Origin: Halovenus amylolytica | GTDB taxonomy: Archaea > Halobacteriota > Halobacteria > Halobacteriales > Haloarculaceae | Direction: 5' to 3' | Length of the DNA stretch: 64,000 nt | NCBI GenBank assembly: GCA_004015825.1 | Contig: SAYS01000015.1 | Coordinates: 1-64,000 of the forward strand | In this document: positions 62,938-64,000 of the stretch, one piece after another | Position numbering within the stretch: position 1 is the first letter of the stretch | Layout: each line of letters opens with the position of its first letter | Translations under genes and position numbers: made by a program | Notes under the pieces: model-generated | Told to the model about the DNA's origin: nothing | Databases searched by the model: none | What the model saw: only the letters and a program-made list of their open reading frames with translations

Positions 62938-64000
62938 TGGAGGATTCCGTAGCCGATCAGCCGCCAGCGCGCGCCGACACGGCGGTTGATCGCGATCTTG
63001 ACGCCTTCCCTGGCGCAGACCGGCCGTTTGAGCTGGACCTCACACTCGCCGCTTCGAGCGCTGGTGACCGAGCCGACGGTCGTCGCGGTTCCGATCGTGA
63101 GCATGAGCGGCTCGCCCGTCGAAATCTCCTCGACGTCCTCCTTGCCCTCCTCGTTGCCGACGATCCGGTCGAGGAGATTCACCTTCATCGTGAAGGAGTC
63201 GTGGACCGGCGGCAGCGTCCCCGGTGGCCCTGCGACCTGCCCGGCGAGTGCGTCGCCTTTGGTGACTGCGGGATCGAGACCAGTTCCGACCCCGAGCAGT
63301 CCGCCCGGCGTCGCGGTCTCGACGTCTTCGCCGCCGGCCTGGAGCGATCGGACGGTGGTTTCGAGTGGCTCCCACTGGCTTTTGCCACCCTCCTCGACCT
63401 CGCGTCCCGGCCGGAGTTCGATCTCGTCGCCGGCGGATAGCTGTCCCTGCGAGAGCGAGCCGCCGAGCACGCCACCGACGAGTGAATCCCAGGTCGTCCC
63501 CGGGCGGTTGATGTCGAAACTGCGTGCGACGAGCAGTTCCGCGTCCGCGTCCGGATCGCGGTCGGGCGTCGGAATCTCTTCTTCGACCGCCTGCATCAGG
63601 AGATCCATGTTGACCCCCTGCTGGGCGCTGATCGGGACGATCGGTGCGTCTTCCGCGACAGTTCCGGCGACGAACTCTTTGATCTGGTCGTAACTCTCCT
63701 CCGCGCGCTCGCGGTCGACGAGATCGATCTTGTTCTGTGCGATGACGATGTTCTCGATGCCGATGATATCCAGCGCCATCAGGTGTTCTTCGGTCTGTGC
63801 CTGTGGCACGTCCTCGGTCGCCGAGATGACGAGCACAGCGCCGTCCATCAGGGATGCGCCCGACAGCATCGTCGCCATCAGTGTCTCGTGGCCCGGCGCA
63901 TCCACGAACGAGACTGTCCGCAACACGTCGCTTTCCGATCCGTCGGGACACTCCTCCTCGACGGTGTACCGGTCCGGCTTTTCGAGGTCCGGACACTCTC
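62934..64000 (-). CDS. eif2g: Translation initiation factor aIF2 gamma subunit, N-terminus outside window
   Basis: The frame is open from the window edge to TGA at 62934. The visible part has Cys residues of the zinc loop ([20 protein letters not shown]), the G3 motif DAPGHE, G4 NKID, then beta-barrel domains ending in [14 protein letters not shown]. The G1 and switch-1 regions lie beyond 64000. It binds initiator tRNA together with aIF2 alpha and beta. Confidence 0.95.
   Translation of the reverse strand, partial: ECPDLEKPDRYTVEEECPDGSESDVLRTVSFVDAPGHETLMATMLSGASLMDGAVLVISATEDVPQAQTEEHLMALDIIGIENIVIAQNKIDLVDRERAEESYDQIKEFVAGTVAEDAPIVPISAQQGVNMDLLMQAVEEEIPTPDRDPDADAELLVARSFDINRPGTTWDSLVGGVLGGSLSQGQLSAGDEIELRPGREVEEGGKSQWEPLETTVRSLQAGGEDVETATPGGLLGVGTGLDPAVTKGDALAGQVAGPPGTLPPVHDSFTMKVNLLDRIVGNEEGKEDVEEISTGEPLMLTIGTATTVGSVTSARSGECEVQLKRPVCAREGVKIAINRRVGARWRLIGYGILQ

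Overview
The window is a high-GC stretch of a haloarchaeal (class Halobacteria) chromosome. The evidence is an acidic proteome, archaeal information-processing genes (aIF2 beta and gamma, Rpo7/Spt4-type RNA polymerase subunits, aRF1, RadA, aCPSF1), HTH-10 (bacterio-opsin-activator type) regulators, a HalOD1 protein, a presenilin-like protease, NAD-dependent LigA, and many genes whose start codon lies close to a TATA-like box. Genus cannot be fixed from the sequence alone.

Layout. 1-1.0 kb: the 3' end of a possible transposase, a UspA-type protein and a DUF123 GIY-YIG nuclease. 1.0-1.8 kb: a repeat cluster (MITE plus long inverted-repeat elements). 1.8-16.3 kb: a metallo-beta-lactamase (MBL) hydrolase/AAA ATPase pair, FAH hydrolase, CBS-HPF fusion, a pilus-type ATPase/membrane-platform/coiled-coil cluster, aIF2 beta, PAP2 phosphatase, aldehyde dehydrogenase and ThrS. 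16.5-17.5 kb: a small mobile unit carrying an AbrB/PIN toxin-antitoxin pair, then a repeat. 17.6-31 kb: presenilin protease, a second (VapBC) toxin-antitoxin pair, ornithine-cyclodeaminase-like enzyme, class I ribonucleotide reductase (nrdAB), quinone-oxidoreductase-like MDR, PepF and a hybrid response-regulator/PAS/kinase. 31-44 kb: termination nuclease aCPSF1, dapBA, CBS-MaoC fusion, an RHH regulator/queuosine-precursor transporter pair, RadA, IlvD, isocitrate lyase and ProS. 45-58 kb: TRAM protein, NUDIX hydrolase, ArgS, MinD, aRF1, a divergent HTH-10 pair, HalOD1 and LigA. 58-64 kb: NMT1/THI5-like protein, SDR, tRNA-Lys with relic attachment sites, a DUF7119-like protein, then the conserved archaeal cluster eif2g-PIN-rpoE1-rpoE2-dephospho-CoA kinase, cut by the window edge.

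The metabolic genes fit aerobic heterotrophy: glyoxylate-shunt isocitrate lyase, branched-chain and lysine/diaminopimelate biosynthesis, and ribonucleotide reduction. They are interleaved with four aminoacylation and termination genes.

The most interesting signals are non-coding or mobile. (1) An 881-bp unit with IS6-like terminal inverted repeats and a perfect 8-bp target duplication encloses an AbrB/PIN pair and has no transposase. (2) A 108-109 bp MITE is present four times, always with a TCA/TGA duplication. Two copies sit at the same site on opposite arms of a second inverted repeat, which itself lies inside a third repeat family, giving a three-level nested structure. (3) The 3' end of tRNA-Lys is duplicated 128 bp downstream. 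(4) Palindromic operator candidates precede several regulator and enzyme genes, and short upstream ORFs precede dapA and aCPSF1.
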